Shown here: in pieces, positions 1-6,769 of the stretch
How the letters are laid out: the number at the start of each line of letters is the position of its first letter
Numbering within the stretch: position 1 is the stretch's first letter
Origin: Rhodobiaceae bacterium
GTDB lineage: Bacteria > Pseudomonadota > Alphaproteobacteria > Parvibaculales > Parvibaculaceae
DNA: 7,788 nucleotides
NCBI GenBank assembly: GCA_002746275.1
Contig: NVWR01000006.1
Span: 151,666-159,453 of the forward strand
Direction: 5' to 3'
Notes under the pieces: model-generated
Database searches by the model: none
Seen by the model: the letters and a program-made list of their open reading frames with translations, nothing else
Told to the model about the DNA's origin: nothing
Position numbers and translations under genes: made by a program

Positions 1-127
1 ACTGGCAGGATCGTGCCTACATTGTCGAACAACATTAACTTGCAACGGCGGGTCGGCGTGTTTCAGACCCGGTGATAAGCGGCGGTACCTTGATGGGTAA
101 CCGGTGTGAAAGGGTGGCGATCCGACC

Positions 128-1264
128 ATGAAACTTGCAATTCCAAAAGAACGAATGGCAGATGAACCGCGTGTTGCGGCATCACCTGACACGGTAAAAA
201 AACTGATTGCACTGGGCTTTGACGTTGCTGTTGAAGCAGGTGCCGGTGCTGGCGCTCACATCTCGGATGCGGCGTTTACGGAAGCCGGGGCGAGCATTGC
301 GTCTTCATCTGCTGACGCTTTGAAAGACGCTGACGTTGTGTTTGGCGTTCGCGGTCTGGATGACGAGCAGCTTGGGTCTGTGAAAAAGGGCGCGGTGCTT
401 GCTGCGATCTTGAACCCGTATGGCGACAAAGCGCGGGTTCAGAAATATGCCGATGCGGGCATCATCGCGATAGCGATGGAATTCATGCCGCGTATCACAA
501 GAGCGCAATCCATGGATGTGCTGTCATCCCAGTCGAATCTGGCAGGCTATAAATCTGTGCTGGATGCGGCGGCAGAATTTTCGCGCGCCATGCCGATGAT
601 GATGACGGCAGCTGGCACGATAGCGCCCGCACGGGTGTTTGTGTTTGGTGCTGGCGTTGCGGGACTTCAGGCGATTGCAACGGCCAAGCGTCTCGGTGCC
701 ATTGTGAGTGCGACGGATGTGCGCCGGGCTGCCGGTGAGCAGATCGAGAGCCTTGGCGGTACCTTCATCATGGTCGAAAGCGACGATGAGGATGGTGAGA
801 CCGCAGCGGGTTATGCCAAGGAAATGAGTGAAGACTATAAACGTCGTCAGGCAGAGCTTGTGTCCGAGCATATTAAGAAGCAGGACATTGTCATTACAAC
901 GGCCCTGATCCCCGGACGTGCAGCCCCTGTGCTGATCACGGAAGACATGGTCAAATCCATGAAGCCGGGCTCGATCATTGTTGATCTGGCGGTTGAGCAG
1001 GGCGGAAACTGTCCGCTCTCCAAAGCCGGTGAGATTGTCGAAGTGCATGGCGTCAAGATTATCGGGCATCGCAACATGGCGGGCCGGTTGTCGGTGGATG
1101 CCTCTGCGCTTTATGCCCGCAACCTATTGAATTTTATCTCTCCCCAGATTGATGAAGAGAGCAAAACTCTGAAGTTGGACTGGGAAGACGAAACCGTTAC
1201 CGGAACTGCGTTGACGCGTGATGGCGCGATCATCCATCCGGCCCTAACAGGGGAGAACGCATAA
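128..1264 (+). CDS. pntAA: NAD(P)+ transhydrogenase subunit alpha, part 1 (domain I, NAD(H)-binding)
   Basis: This is the soluble NAD(H)-binding subunit (domain I) of the proton-translocating transhydrogenase, which passes hydride between NADH and NADP+ on the cytoplasmic side of the inner membrane. The 378 residues match the roughly 380-residue split form. The Rossmann loop GAGVAG is at 174-179, and the ribose-binding Asp is at 197 in TDVR. The stretch [10 protein letters not shown] (121-130) carries R122, Q127 and D130, which line up with R. rubrum Arg127, Gln132 and Asp135 at a constant offset of five (residue numbers recalled, not looked up). The mobile loop lies near 225-245 with Tyr229. 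VDLAVEQGG (285-293) and [11 protein letters not shown] (322-332) are also typical. The start is ATG 128, with a purine-rich AAAGGGTGG about ten bases upstream; MKLAIPKER is the expected N-terminus. The stop codon shares one base with the pntAB start, so the genes are translationally coupled. I see no clear promoter in the 127 bases before it. Confidence 0.97.
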   Translation: MKLAIPKERMADEPRVAASPDTVKKLIALGFDVAVEAGAGAGAHISDAAFTEAGASIASSSADALKDADVVFGVRGLDDEQLGSVKKGAVLAAILNPYGDKARVQKYADAGIIAIAMEFMPRITRAQSMDVLSSQSNLAGYKSVLDAAAEFSRAMPMMMTAAGTIAPARVFVFGAGVAGLQAIATAKRLGAIVSATDVRRAAGEQIESLGGTFIMVESDDEDGETAAGYAKEMSEDYKRRQAELVSEHIKKQDIVITTALIPGRAAPVLITEDMVKSMKPGSIIVDLAVEQGGNCPLSKAGEIVEVHGVKIIGHRNMAGRLSVDASALYARNLLNFISPQIDEESKTLKLDWEDETVTGTALTRDGAIIHPALTGENA

Positions 1265-1569
1265 TGGCTGCGATTGATCCATTCATCTTTTTGTTTTCGA
1301 TTTTTGTGCTGGCGATTTTCGTTGGTTATTACGTGGTCTGGTCGGTGACACCGGCTTTGCACACGCCGCTTATGTCTGTGACGAACGCTGTATCGTCAGT
1401 GATCATTGTTGGCGCGCTGACAGCTGTTGGTGTTGAAGCGGTAAGCGAGGGAACCACGGTTTCCAAATGGCTGGGCTTTGGGGGTGTCGTCTTGGCGTCC
1501 GTCAATATTTTTGGCGGCTTCCTGGTCTCACAGCGCATGCTTGCCATGTACAAGAAAAAAACGAAATAA
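1264..1569 (+). CDS. pntAB: NAD(P)+ transhydrogenase subunit alpha, part 2 (membrane domain)
   Basis: This small integral membrane subunit provides the alpha-side helices of domain II, the proton channel of the transhydrogenase. It has 101 residues, the usual size for the split form. Three hydrophobic segments are visible at about 6-28, 43-59 and 70-90, followed by a short lysine-rich tail that probably faces the cytoplasm. The conserved stretches [15 protein letters not shown] (31-45) and [13 protein letters not shown] (81-93) identify the family. The ATG overlaps the pntAA stop by one base (TAATG), and AGGGGAG eight bases upstream is a good ribosome binding site inside the end of pntAA. In E. 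coli the equivalent segment is fused to the C-terminus of PntA, so here the protein must assemble as a separate chain with PntAA and PntB. Confidence 0.96.
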   Translation: MAAIDPFIFLFSIFVLAIFVGYYVVWSVTPALHTPLMSVTNAVSSVIIVGALTAVGVEAVSEGTTVSKWLGFGGVVLASVNIFGGFLVSQRMLAMYKKKTK

Positions 1570-1581
1570 GGAGGCGTTCCA

Positions 1582-2991
1582 ATGTCTGCGAATTTAGTCG
1601 CACTACTTTATCTCGCCTCTGGCGTTCTTTTCATTATGGCGCTGCGTGGCCTGTCGTCGCCTGAGACATCCCGCCAGGGCAATGTCTATGGCATGGTGGG
1701 GATGACGATCGCTATCGTCACAACACTGACCTTGCTGCAGTCCTCGACCAATCTCACCTGGGGCATGATTGCCGGTGGTATTCTCATCGGTGGCGGCATA
1801 GGTGCTGTGATTGCCAATCGGATATCGATGACGGCGATGCCGCAGCTTGTGGCAGCGTTTCACTCGCTTGTCGGTATGGCTGCTGTCTTGGTGGCGTGGG
1901 CTGCCTACATGGCACCGGAAGCGTTTGGCATCGGCCAGGTCGGGCACATCCATGTGGCAAGTCTTGTCGAAATGTCGATTGGGGCGGCCATTGGGGCGAT
2001 CACATTTTCTGGATCTCTCATCGCGTTCGCCAAGTTGAACGGAAATATGTCGGGTGCTCCGATCATGTTGCCGGGACGACATTTCATCAATGCAGCACTG
2101 GCTGCAGGGATTGTCGGCAGCATTGCCTATATCTGTCTTGATCCGGCCAATCAGACGGTCGAGATGTTCCTGGTTGTGACGTTGCTTTCGTTCCTGATCG
2201 GGTTCCTCATCATCATCCCCATTGGGGGTGCTGATATGCCCGTCGTGGTTTCGATGTTGAACTCCTATTCAGGTTGGGCTGCTGCAGGGATTGGCTTCAC
2301 GCTTGGCAACATGGCGCTGATTATCACGGGTGCGCTGGTGGGCTCCTCCGGGGCGATCCTCTCCTACATCATGTGTAAAGCGATGAACCGGTCCTTTATC
2401 AGCGTGATCCTGGGCGGCTTTGGTGGTGATGATGCTGTTGCCGGTGGTGACGGGTCGGTAGAAACGCGCCCTGTGAAGCGTGGTTCTGCAGATGATGCCG
2501 CGTTCATTTTGAAGAATGCATCTTCGGTTATCATCGTGCCAGGCTATGGCATGGCGGTTGCGCAAGCACAGCACACGCTTCGGGAGATGGCGGACATACT
2601 CAAAGCGGAAGGCGTGAAAGTCTCTTACGCTATTCACCCGGTTGCAGGTCGTATGCCAGGGCACATGAACGTGCTGCTGGCGGAGGCGAATGTGCCTTAT
2701 GACGAAGTGTTTGAACTGGAAGACATAAACAGCCAGTTCCCGCAGGCCGATGTGGCATTTGTGATTGGCGCCAATGACGTGACCAACCCATCCGCTAAGA
2801 CGGATCCGGCAAGCCCGATTTACGGTATGCCGATCCTGGATGTTGAAAAAGCAAACACGGTTCTCTTCATCAAACGTGGCATGGGTTCAGGCTATGCAGG
2901 CGTGGAGAATGAACTGTTCTTCCGCGATAATACGATGATGTTGTTCTCGGACGCGAAAAAGATGGTGGAGAATATCGTCAAGGCGCTTTGA
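1582..2991 (+). CDS. pntB: NAD(P)+ transhydrogenase subunit beta (membrane domain plus NADP(H)-binding domain III)
   Basis: This is the beta subunit of the transhydrogenase. It couples inward proton flow to hydride transfer from NADH to NADP+. At 469 residues it is full length. Residues 1 to about 280 are a chain of hydrophobic helices (domain II). They hold H94 in AFHSLVG and D218 and N227 in GADMPVVVSMLNS; these correspond to the E. coli beta His91, Asp213 and Asn222 channel residues (recalled numbering). A Gly/Asp-rich linker follows at about 280-292. Domain III, the NADP(H) site, carries GYGMAVAQAQ (321-330), AGRMPGHMNVLLAEA (355-369), GANDVTNPSA (396-405) and KRGMGSGYAGVEN (431-443). An ideal AGGAGG at 1569-1574, seven bases upstream, sets the start. 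The gap from pntAB is 12 bases, so the three pnt genes form one operon, which ends at the terminator after this gene. Confidence 0.97.
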   Translation: MSANLVALLYLASGVLFIMALRGLSSPETSRQGNVYGMVGMTIAIVTTLTLLQSSTNLTWGMIAGGILIGGGIGAVIANRISMTAMPQLVAAFHSLVGMAAVLVAWAAYMAPEAFGIGQVGHIHVASLVEMSIGAAIGAITFSGSLIAFAKLNGNMSGAPIMLPGRHFINAALAAGIVGSIAYICLDPANQTVEMFLVVTLLSFLIGFLIIIPIGGADMPVVVSMLNSYSGWAAAGIGFTLGNMALIITGALVGSSGAILSYIMCKAMNRSFISVILGGFGGDDAVAGGDGSVETRPVKRGSADDAAFILKNASSVIIVPGYGMAVAQAQHTLREMADILKAEGVKVSYAIHPVAGRMPGHMNVLLAEANVPYDEVFELEDINSQFPQADVAFVIGANDVTNPSAKTDPASPIYGMPILDVEKANTVLFIKRGMGSGYAGVENELFFRDNTMMLFSDAKKMVENIVKAL

Positions 2992-3016
2992 CGCCGTTAG
3001 AAATTCCATGCAGATT
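2988..3016 (+). promoter_or_regulatory. Possible promoter for the hexosaminidase unit
   Basis: TTGACG (2988-2993) matches five of six bases of a sigma-70 type -35 box and overlaps the pntB stop codon. After exactly 17 bases comes CAGATT (3011-3016), a weak -10 box that keeps the key A at position 2 and T at position 6. Transcription would start near 3021-3024, inside the 5' arm of the terminator hairpin. The context favours a promoter here because only about 14 bases separate the terminator T-run from the next start codon, which leaves no room for one downstream. This is inference from two short boxes. Confidence 0.3.
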
Positions 3017-3018
3017 TG

Positions 3019-3049
3019 AGAGGGCGGTGGCAACACCGCCCTCTTTTTT
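3019..3049 (+). terminator. Rho-independent terminator of the pnt operon
   Basis: A perfect ten-base-pair stem, GAGGGCGGTG (3020-3029) with CACCGCCCTC (3034-3043), encloses the loop GCAA, a stable GNRA tetraloop. An A-T pair at 3019/3044 extends it, and a run of six T follows (3044-3049). It lies 28 bases after the pntB stop. All elements of a strong intrinsic terminator are present. Confidence 0.94.
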
Positions 3050-3051
3050 GT

Positions 3052-3056
3052 GGGGA
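3052..3056 (+). promoter_or_regulatory. Ribosome binding site that decides the hexosaminidase start
   Basis: GGGGA sits directly after the terminator T-run. It is seven bases before ATG 3064 and four before ATG 3061. A longer reading frame could open at TTG 3016, but that codon lies before the terminator hairpin and has no ribosome binding site at the usual distance. The double ATG is therefore the likely start, with 3064 better spaced. Confidence 0.5.
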
Positions 3057-3063
3057 CGTGATG

Positions 3064-5148
3064 ATGGGCGCACTTGATGAACTGATGCCAATGCCGGTGG
3101 TGGTAACGCCTGACAACGGAATGTTGCCGCTTGCGGGGTTTGCGCTATCCGGCATGACGCCGCGTCTTGATGCGGCATTTGTGCGTTTGGGCGCGACATT
3201 GGAGAAACGGTTCGGGCAACAATTCTCTGTGTCAGGTGATGCGGCAGCCCCGAACATCTCCATCGAGATTGAGCATCCGGGCTCTGGTGTGCCCATGCCA
3301 GATATGGATGAGAGCTACAGCCTTCACGTCACCTCGGCGGGGGTCCGTCTGGTCGCGAAAGAAGAGGTGGGGGCTCTGCGCGCTCTTCAAACGCTCGCTC
3401 AGCTGTTGCGGCCTGCGGGTGAGGGCGACGGGACTTGGACACTCCCCTTGGTGACCATTGAGGATCGTCCGCGTTTTGTATGGCGCGGCATGCTGCTGGA
3501 CGTTTCCCGGCATTTTATGCAGGTGAACGACGTTATGCGCCTGCTGGACGGTATGGAGCTGGCGAAACTCAACGTCCTGCATTTTCATCTCGCTAACGAT
3601 CAGGGCTTCCGCGTTGAGTGCGAGACCTTTCCCAATCTGCATCTGTTGGGCAGTGAAGGGGACTATTACACCAAGGACGAGATGCGCGGGCTGATTGCGG
3701 CCGCCGCTGATCGGGGCATTCGTATTGTGCCGGAATTTTGTCTGCCGGGTCATTCTGTCGCGTGGCAAGTCGCGTATCCGGGGCTTTCGGCGATCAATCC
3801 TCCCCCTCAAAAAGTGGGAGAAATGCGAGGCTCGTTTTCGTCACCTATCGATCCAACCCAGGAGGCGACTTACGCTTTTATCGATGGGTTTTTGGCGGAG
3901 ATGGCTGAGCTGTTCCCTGATCCCTATTTTCACACTGGCGGTGATGAGGTGAACCCGACAGCGTGGAAGGAGAATGCCGAAATTTCTTCGTTCATGGAAG
4001 AGAAAGGGTTCGCGCAGGCCAGCGATTTGCAGGCCTATTTCACCGGACGGTATGCGGAGCTTGTTGCAAGTCACGGAAAGATAGCGGTGGGGTGGGAGGA
4101 AATCCTGCACGCGGACGTTGATGAGAATGTCATCTTGCATCTGTGGAAGGATGGGATCTATCCGCCGGGTCTTGCGCGCCATCCCATTCTCGTGTCGTGG
4201 AACTATTATCTGGACCTGCAGCAACCGGCTCACTGGCTCTATGCACGAGACCCTCATGATTTTCGGATTACAGACGATGCCGACGCCGCTGATCTGAACG
4301 TGTTGGGAGCGGAGATGGCCAACTGGGCCGAGAGCCTCAACGGGGACAATCTCGATGTCAGAACCTGGCCGCGAGCGGCTGCTGTTGCCGAACGGTTCTG
4401 GAGCGCGCGTGCCTATTGCGACGGCGCGGGGGCTGCGTCGCTGTATCGCCGACTGGCCGTGATGAGCGGGTTGCTCAGTGCTGCCGGTCTCACACACCTC
4501 TCGCACGTCGAGGAGGCAATGGCAGCGTTGTACGCTGAGGCAGATGCGGGTGTTCTCGCCGCGTTTGCTGCCGTGATCGAACCCGCCGCCTATCCTTTTC
4601 TTCGTCGTCGTCGGCTTATTCTGGAGCGATTGCTGCCGCGTCTATTTTCGACGCCTGATGTGGAGCGGTATTCCGATGTGCGGCGGTTTGTTGATCAACT
4701 GGCCGCAGAAAGTGACATGGGTCGCCAATTCATGGCGGATGTATCCGCCTTTGCAACAATAAAGTGCGGTTCTGGAGCTGCGGCTTTGGCTCATCAATTG
4801 GATGATTGGCAGGACTTGTCGAAATGGGTCCGGCATGTGACGGAACGCAATGTTGACCTGCGCAAAGAGAATATTGGCCAGGTAGCAAATGGGTTGGCTG
4901 TGGTTGCGCGCATTGGCTCCATTGCGTTGGAGGTTTTGCGACGAGGCGAAACGCTGTCCCCATTGCGGGGATGGTGGCTGAAACGGCGACTGCGTGCCTA
5001 TGCTTACGAGATTTTCTACCTGGATGTAGACGTTGTGGAGCGTGTGATACGGAGTCTGCGAAAACCTGACGCGTTAAATCGTCATAATATTGCAATTGTT
5101 CCAGGCGTTGCCCATCTATTGAAACAAGCCTGCGGGGAGGAGGCGTGA
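3064..5148 (+). CDS. Family 20 glycoside hydrolase (beta-N-acetylhexosaminidase) with C-terminal extension
   Basis: This enzyme is predicted to remove terminal beta-linked GlcNAc or GalNAc by substrate-assisted catalysis. The 694 residues begin with an alpha/beta domain typical of GH20 enzymes (about 10-130). The catalytic TIM barrel spans about 137-455. It opens with RGMLLDVSRHF (141-151, R141 being the usual substrate-binding Arg) and continues with LHFHLANDQGFR (172-183). It holds the catalytic Asp-Glu pair D294-E295 in HTGGDE (290-295) and ends with GAEMANWAE (415-423). The usual LHWHLTDDQG signature is changed at two places (Trp to Phe, Asp to Asn). A helix-rich tail of about 235 residues follows; I recall similar tails in other bacterial GH20 proteins but know no function. 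No signal peptide or lipobox is visible, so it should be cytoplasmic, perhaps acting on imported chito-oligosaccharides or on recycled wall or glycan fragments. ATG 3061 is an alternative start. It is followed at three bases by the DUF6614 gene. Confidence 0.9.
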   Translation: MGALDELMPMPVVVTPDNGMLPLAGFALSGMTPRLDAAFVRLGATLEKRFGQQFSVSGDAAAPNISIEIEHPGSGVPMPDMDESYSLHVTSAGVRLVAKEEVGALRALQTLAQLLRPAGEGDGTWTLPLVTIEDRPRFVWRGMLLDVSRHFMQVNDVMRLLDGMELAKLNVLHFHLANDQGFRVECETFPNLHLLGSEGDYYTKDEMRGLIAAAADRGIRIVPEFCLPGHSVAWQVAYPGLSAINPPPQKVGEMRGSFSSPIDPTQEATYAFIDGFLAEMAELFPDPYFHTGGDEVNPTAWKENAEISSFMEEKGFAQASDLQAYFTGRYAELVASHGKIAVGWEEILHADVDENVILHLWKDGIYPPGLARHPILVSWNYYLDLQQPAHWLYARDPHDFRITDDADAADLNVLGAEMANWAESLNGDNLDVRTWPRAAAVAERFWSARAYCDGAGAASLYRRLAVMSGLLSAAGLTHLSHVEEAMAALYAEADAGVLAAFAAVIEPAAYPFLRRRRLILERLLPRLFSTPDVERYSDVRRFVDQLAAESDMGRQFMADVSAFATIKCGSGAAALAHQLDDWQDLSKWVRHVTERNVDLRKENIGQVANGLAVVARIGSIALEVLRRGETLSPLRGWWLKRRLRAYAYEIFYLDVDVVERVIRSLRKPDALNRHNIAIVPGVAHLLKQACGEEA

Positions 5149-5151
5149 GAT

Positions 5152-5502
5152 ATGGATATTTATCACGGGTGGTGTGACCTGAAAGACGGCGTTACCGACA
5201 TGGATTTCGCCGATGCCTTTGTCACTTATATGGAACGTCTGAAAGTGGATGGGTTCATAGAGGGATACCGGCTGATGAGGCGCAAGCTTGGCTTGGGTGT
5301 TGAGGGTCTGGGTGATTTTCATTTCATGATTGAGGTGGAGGGGCTTGCTCAGTTGGACGAGGCGTTCGGCCTGGTTGCTTCCCGGGCCGGGCCCGTCGAA
5401 GGTTCTCATTTCGCTGTTAACTCGCTGATCAAGAATGTCCGCTTCGCCCTCTATCGGGATTTTCCGGATGCGAGCCGGGTTCAAGGTGAAGAGCTTTTCT
5501 AA
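5152..5502 (+). CDS. DUF6614 family protein
   Basis: This is a 116-residue soluble protein of unknown function. I recognise it as the DUF6614 type, found mainly in alphaproteobacteria, from the order MDIYHGWCDLK (1-11), the central RLMRRKLGLG (40-49), DFHFMIEVEGLAQLDEAF (55-72), the AGPVEG turn (79-84) and the ending ALYRDFP (99-105). The alternation of short strands and two helices could be a ferredoxin-like or dimeric alpha/beta-barrel fold, but that is inference. No metal-binding cluster, signal peptide or membrane segment is visible. The ribosome binding site AGGAGG (5138-5143) lies inside the end of the hexosaminidase gene, eight bases before this start. The stop overlaps the next start by one base (TAATG), so all three genes are probably one operon. 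The context hints at a role in amino-sugar handling but does not show it. Confidence 0.85.
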   Translation: MDIYHGWCDLKDGVTDMDFADAFVTYMERLKVDGFIEGYRLMRRKLGLGVEGLGDFHFMIEVEGLAQLDEAFGLVASRAGPVEGSHFAVNSLIKNVRFALYRDFPDASRVQGEELF

Positions 5503-5984
5503 TGACAGATATTGTTGTTCGCCTGGCTGAACCGAGGGACCGTCCCCATTTGATTGAGTTCATGGCGGGATTGCAGGCGAGCGAAAGAGAGATTGAGGCT
5601 GATCGTGCGGCGCCGGACGAGGCGGCTGTCTCGCAACTGGATTTTGTGACAGCCGATGTTGCTTCCGAGGACGGGGCGATCTTTCTTGCGGAGCTGGATG
5701 GTAAAGCTGTGGGGTTTATCATTTGCACGATGCAAGAGGTGCGTGGCTCTTACATCAAGCCCAGCCGTCGCCGGTATGGATATATCAACGACCTGTTTGT
5801 GAACGAGGATGTTCGTGGCCAAGGGGTGGCGGAGGTGTTGATGCAGACGGCGGAAGAGCACTGTCTGGCGCGCGGTGCGTCCCATATGCAGCTTTTTGTT
5901 CTGGTCGGGAACGAGCGGGCGCGTGCTTTTTATGACCGCTCCGGGTGGGCGCCCTATGAAATTTTCTATCGCAAACTGACTTAA
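5502..5984 (+). CDS. GNAT family N-acetyltransferase
   Basis: This is a 160-residue acetyl-CoA-dependent transferase of the GNAT fold. The strand-loop-helix that binds the CoA pyrophosphate is clear: YINDLFVNEDVRGQGVAEVL (94-113), with the R-x-x-G-x-A signature as RGQGVA (105-110). The second half of the fold appears as HMQLFVLVGNERARAFYDRSGW (128-149), the usual Asn plus the AFYxxxGW motif. The N-terminus starts with a strand IVVRLAEPRDRP, typical of GNAT proteins. The substrate cannot be read from the sequence; an amine on a sugar, amino acid, polyamine or protein are all possible. Its ATG overlaps the DUF6614 stop by one base, with AAGGTGAAGAG upstream as ribosome binding site. Being third in a unit led by a hexosaminidase makes an amino-sugar substrate worth considering, but GNAT genes occur in many contexts. 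No clear terminator follows in the 72 bases before the next gene. Confidence 0.9.
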   Translation: MTDIVVRLAEPRDRPHLIEFMAGLQASEREIEADRAAPDEAAVSQLDFVTADVASEDGAIFLAELDGKAVGFIICTMQEVRGSYIKPSRRRYGYINDLFVNEDVRGQGVAEVLMQTAEEHCLARGASHMQLFVLVGNERARAFYDRSGWAPYEIFYRKLT

Positions 5985-6016
5985 CGCCGTAGTTCCCCGT
6001 CGCCGCTGTTTTATAA

Positions 6017-6032
6017 AGATAATTGTTTATCT
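6017..6032. promoter_or_regulatory. Palindrome before the SufR-like gene, possible operator
   Basis: AGATAA (6017-6022) and TTATCT (6027-6032) form a perfect inverted repeat around TTGT. A further TTTATC lies at 6044-6049. The left arm overlaps GATAAT (6018-6023) and abuts TATAAA (6012-6017), each matching five of six bases of a -10 box, although neither has a good -35 box at the right distance. A dimeric regulator bound here would cover the promoter of the gene that starts 25 bases later, which suggests autorepression. The sequence does not look like the CAAC-N6-GTTG operator known for cyanobacterial SufR. Confidence 0.4.
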
Positions 6033-6056
6033 AGTTTCCATGCTTTATCAAAGGGC

Positions 6057-6734
6057 ATGACTAAAACAACTCCTCGACCCCGCGGGGCTGGTCGCCGCCG
6101 GGCGGCGATTCGCGAGATTATCAAAAATCATGGGCCCCAAGATGCTGCCAGCATGGCGGCTGAGCTGGGTGTCGACCCTATGGCTGTTCGCCAGCACCTC
6201 TACGCTATGCAGGAAGAGGGTTTGGTCACGTTTGAGGAGAAAGCTGAGGGGCGCGGACGGCCAACCAAATACTGGAAGCTGACGCGCGCGGCCGATACAT
6301 ATTTTCCCGATGCCCATGGGGAACTCGCGGTCAGTCTCCTGACCGAGATGGGAAAAGTCTTTGGTGATGAGGGGCTGGAGAAATTACTGGCTGGCCGCAC
6401 AGCCCAACAGCTCAAAGATTACAAAGCACGCCTGAAAGGGCTGACGACGCTCAAAGGGAGGGTTTCTGCCCTTGCTGCTCTGCGCACCCAGGAAGGCTAC
6501 ATGGCTGTGTGTGAGCCTGCTGCGATCGGTGAGGGGGCTTATCTTCTCATTGAAAACCATTGCCCTGTCTGCAGTGCGGCGGCTGCTTGTCAGGGGCTTT
6601 GCAAATACGAGCTGGAGCTGTTTCAGGGAGCTCTTGGAAAAGAGGTTACCGTGTCCCGTACAGACCATATCCTCGCTGGTGCACGTCGGTGCGCCTACAC
6701 AATCATCCCCAAACGCACAAAAGCCGCCCGTTAA
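6057..6734 (+). CDS. SufR-like helix-turn-helix transcriptional regulator with cysteine motif
   Basis: This is a 225-residue DNA-binding regulator, probably responsive to an Fe-S cluster or metal. A winged-helix domain fills about 12-75: a basic first helix, then AASMAAELGVDPMAVRQHLY (30-49) as the helix-turn-helix, and the wing EEKAEGRGRPTKYWKLT (60-76). The middle (90-135) is helical and probably dimerises. The C-terminal sensor domain holds NHCPVC (167-172), C178, GLCKYELELF (180-189) with C182, and HILAGARRCAY (204-214) with C212. That pattern resembles the C-terminal cluster-binding region of SufR proteins, with extra cysteines at 172 and 178. No suf or isc genes are adjacent, so its target is unknown, hence no gene symbol. 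No in-frame ATG, GTG or TTG lies upstream between the GNAT stop and ATG 6057. AAAGGG sits only one base before that ATG, too close for a normal ribosome binding site. The stop codon lies in the loop of the following terminator. Confidence 0.88.
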   Translation: MTKTTPRPRGAGRRRAAIREIIKNHGPQDAASMAAELGVDPMAVRQHLYAMQEEGLVTFEEKAEGRGRPTKYWKLTRAADTYFPDAHGELAVSLLTEMGKVFGDEGLEKLLAGRTAQQLKDYKARLKGLTTLKGRVSALAALRTQEGYMAVCEPAAIGEGAYLLIENHCPVCSAAAACQGLCKYELELFQGALGKEVTVSRTDHILAGARRCAYTIIPKRTKAAR

Positions 6735-6744
6735 AGGCGGCTTT
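6720..6744. terminator. Shared terminator between the convergent regulator gene and rpsU
   Basis: AAAGCCGCC (6720-6728) pairs perfectly with GGCGGCTTT (6736-6744) around the seven-base loop CGTTAAA. The stem ends in T on the plus strand and is flanked by A on its left, giving TTTT when read on the minus strand, so it can act in both directions. It sits between two convergent genes. The TAA stop of the regulator gene (6732-6734) lies inside the loop. The T-runs are short, so the strength is uncertain. Confidence 0.8.
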
Positions 6745-6769
6745 CGTTGAATTCGATGAAAAGACGCTG

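Noticed and set aside
3..38. Possible C-terminal end of an upstream protein (WQDRAYIVEQH followed by TAA)
   Set aside because: Only eleven codons are in view and another frame is open further. Nothing identifies a family, so it cannot be supported as a gene.
49..71. GC-rich inverted repeat CGGGTC/GACCCG before pntAA, as a terminator
   Set aside because: The loop is eleven bases and no T-run follows, so it does not qualify as an intrinsic terminator.
524..1069. Long open frame antisense to pntAA
   Set aside because: It is a shadow of a strongly conserved gene, has no domain and is rich in His, Arg and Cys as expected from out-of-frame reading.
3016..3063. TTG start extending the hexosaminidase by 16 residues
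   Set aside because: The added codons span the terminator hairpin, the residues look non-biological (MRGRWQHRPLFCGDV) and a ribosome binding site favours ATG 3061 or 3064.
3841..4506. Antisense open frame of 221 codons within the hexosaminidase gene
   Set aside because: It overlaps the catalytic barrel coding region, has no recognisable domain and no ribosome binding site; it is best explained as a shadow frame.
5382..5396. Very GC-rich self-complementary run CCCGGGCCGGGCCCG
   Set aside because: It encodes the conserved SRAGPVEG turn of the DUF6614 protein and has no T-run, so coding constraint explains it.
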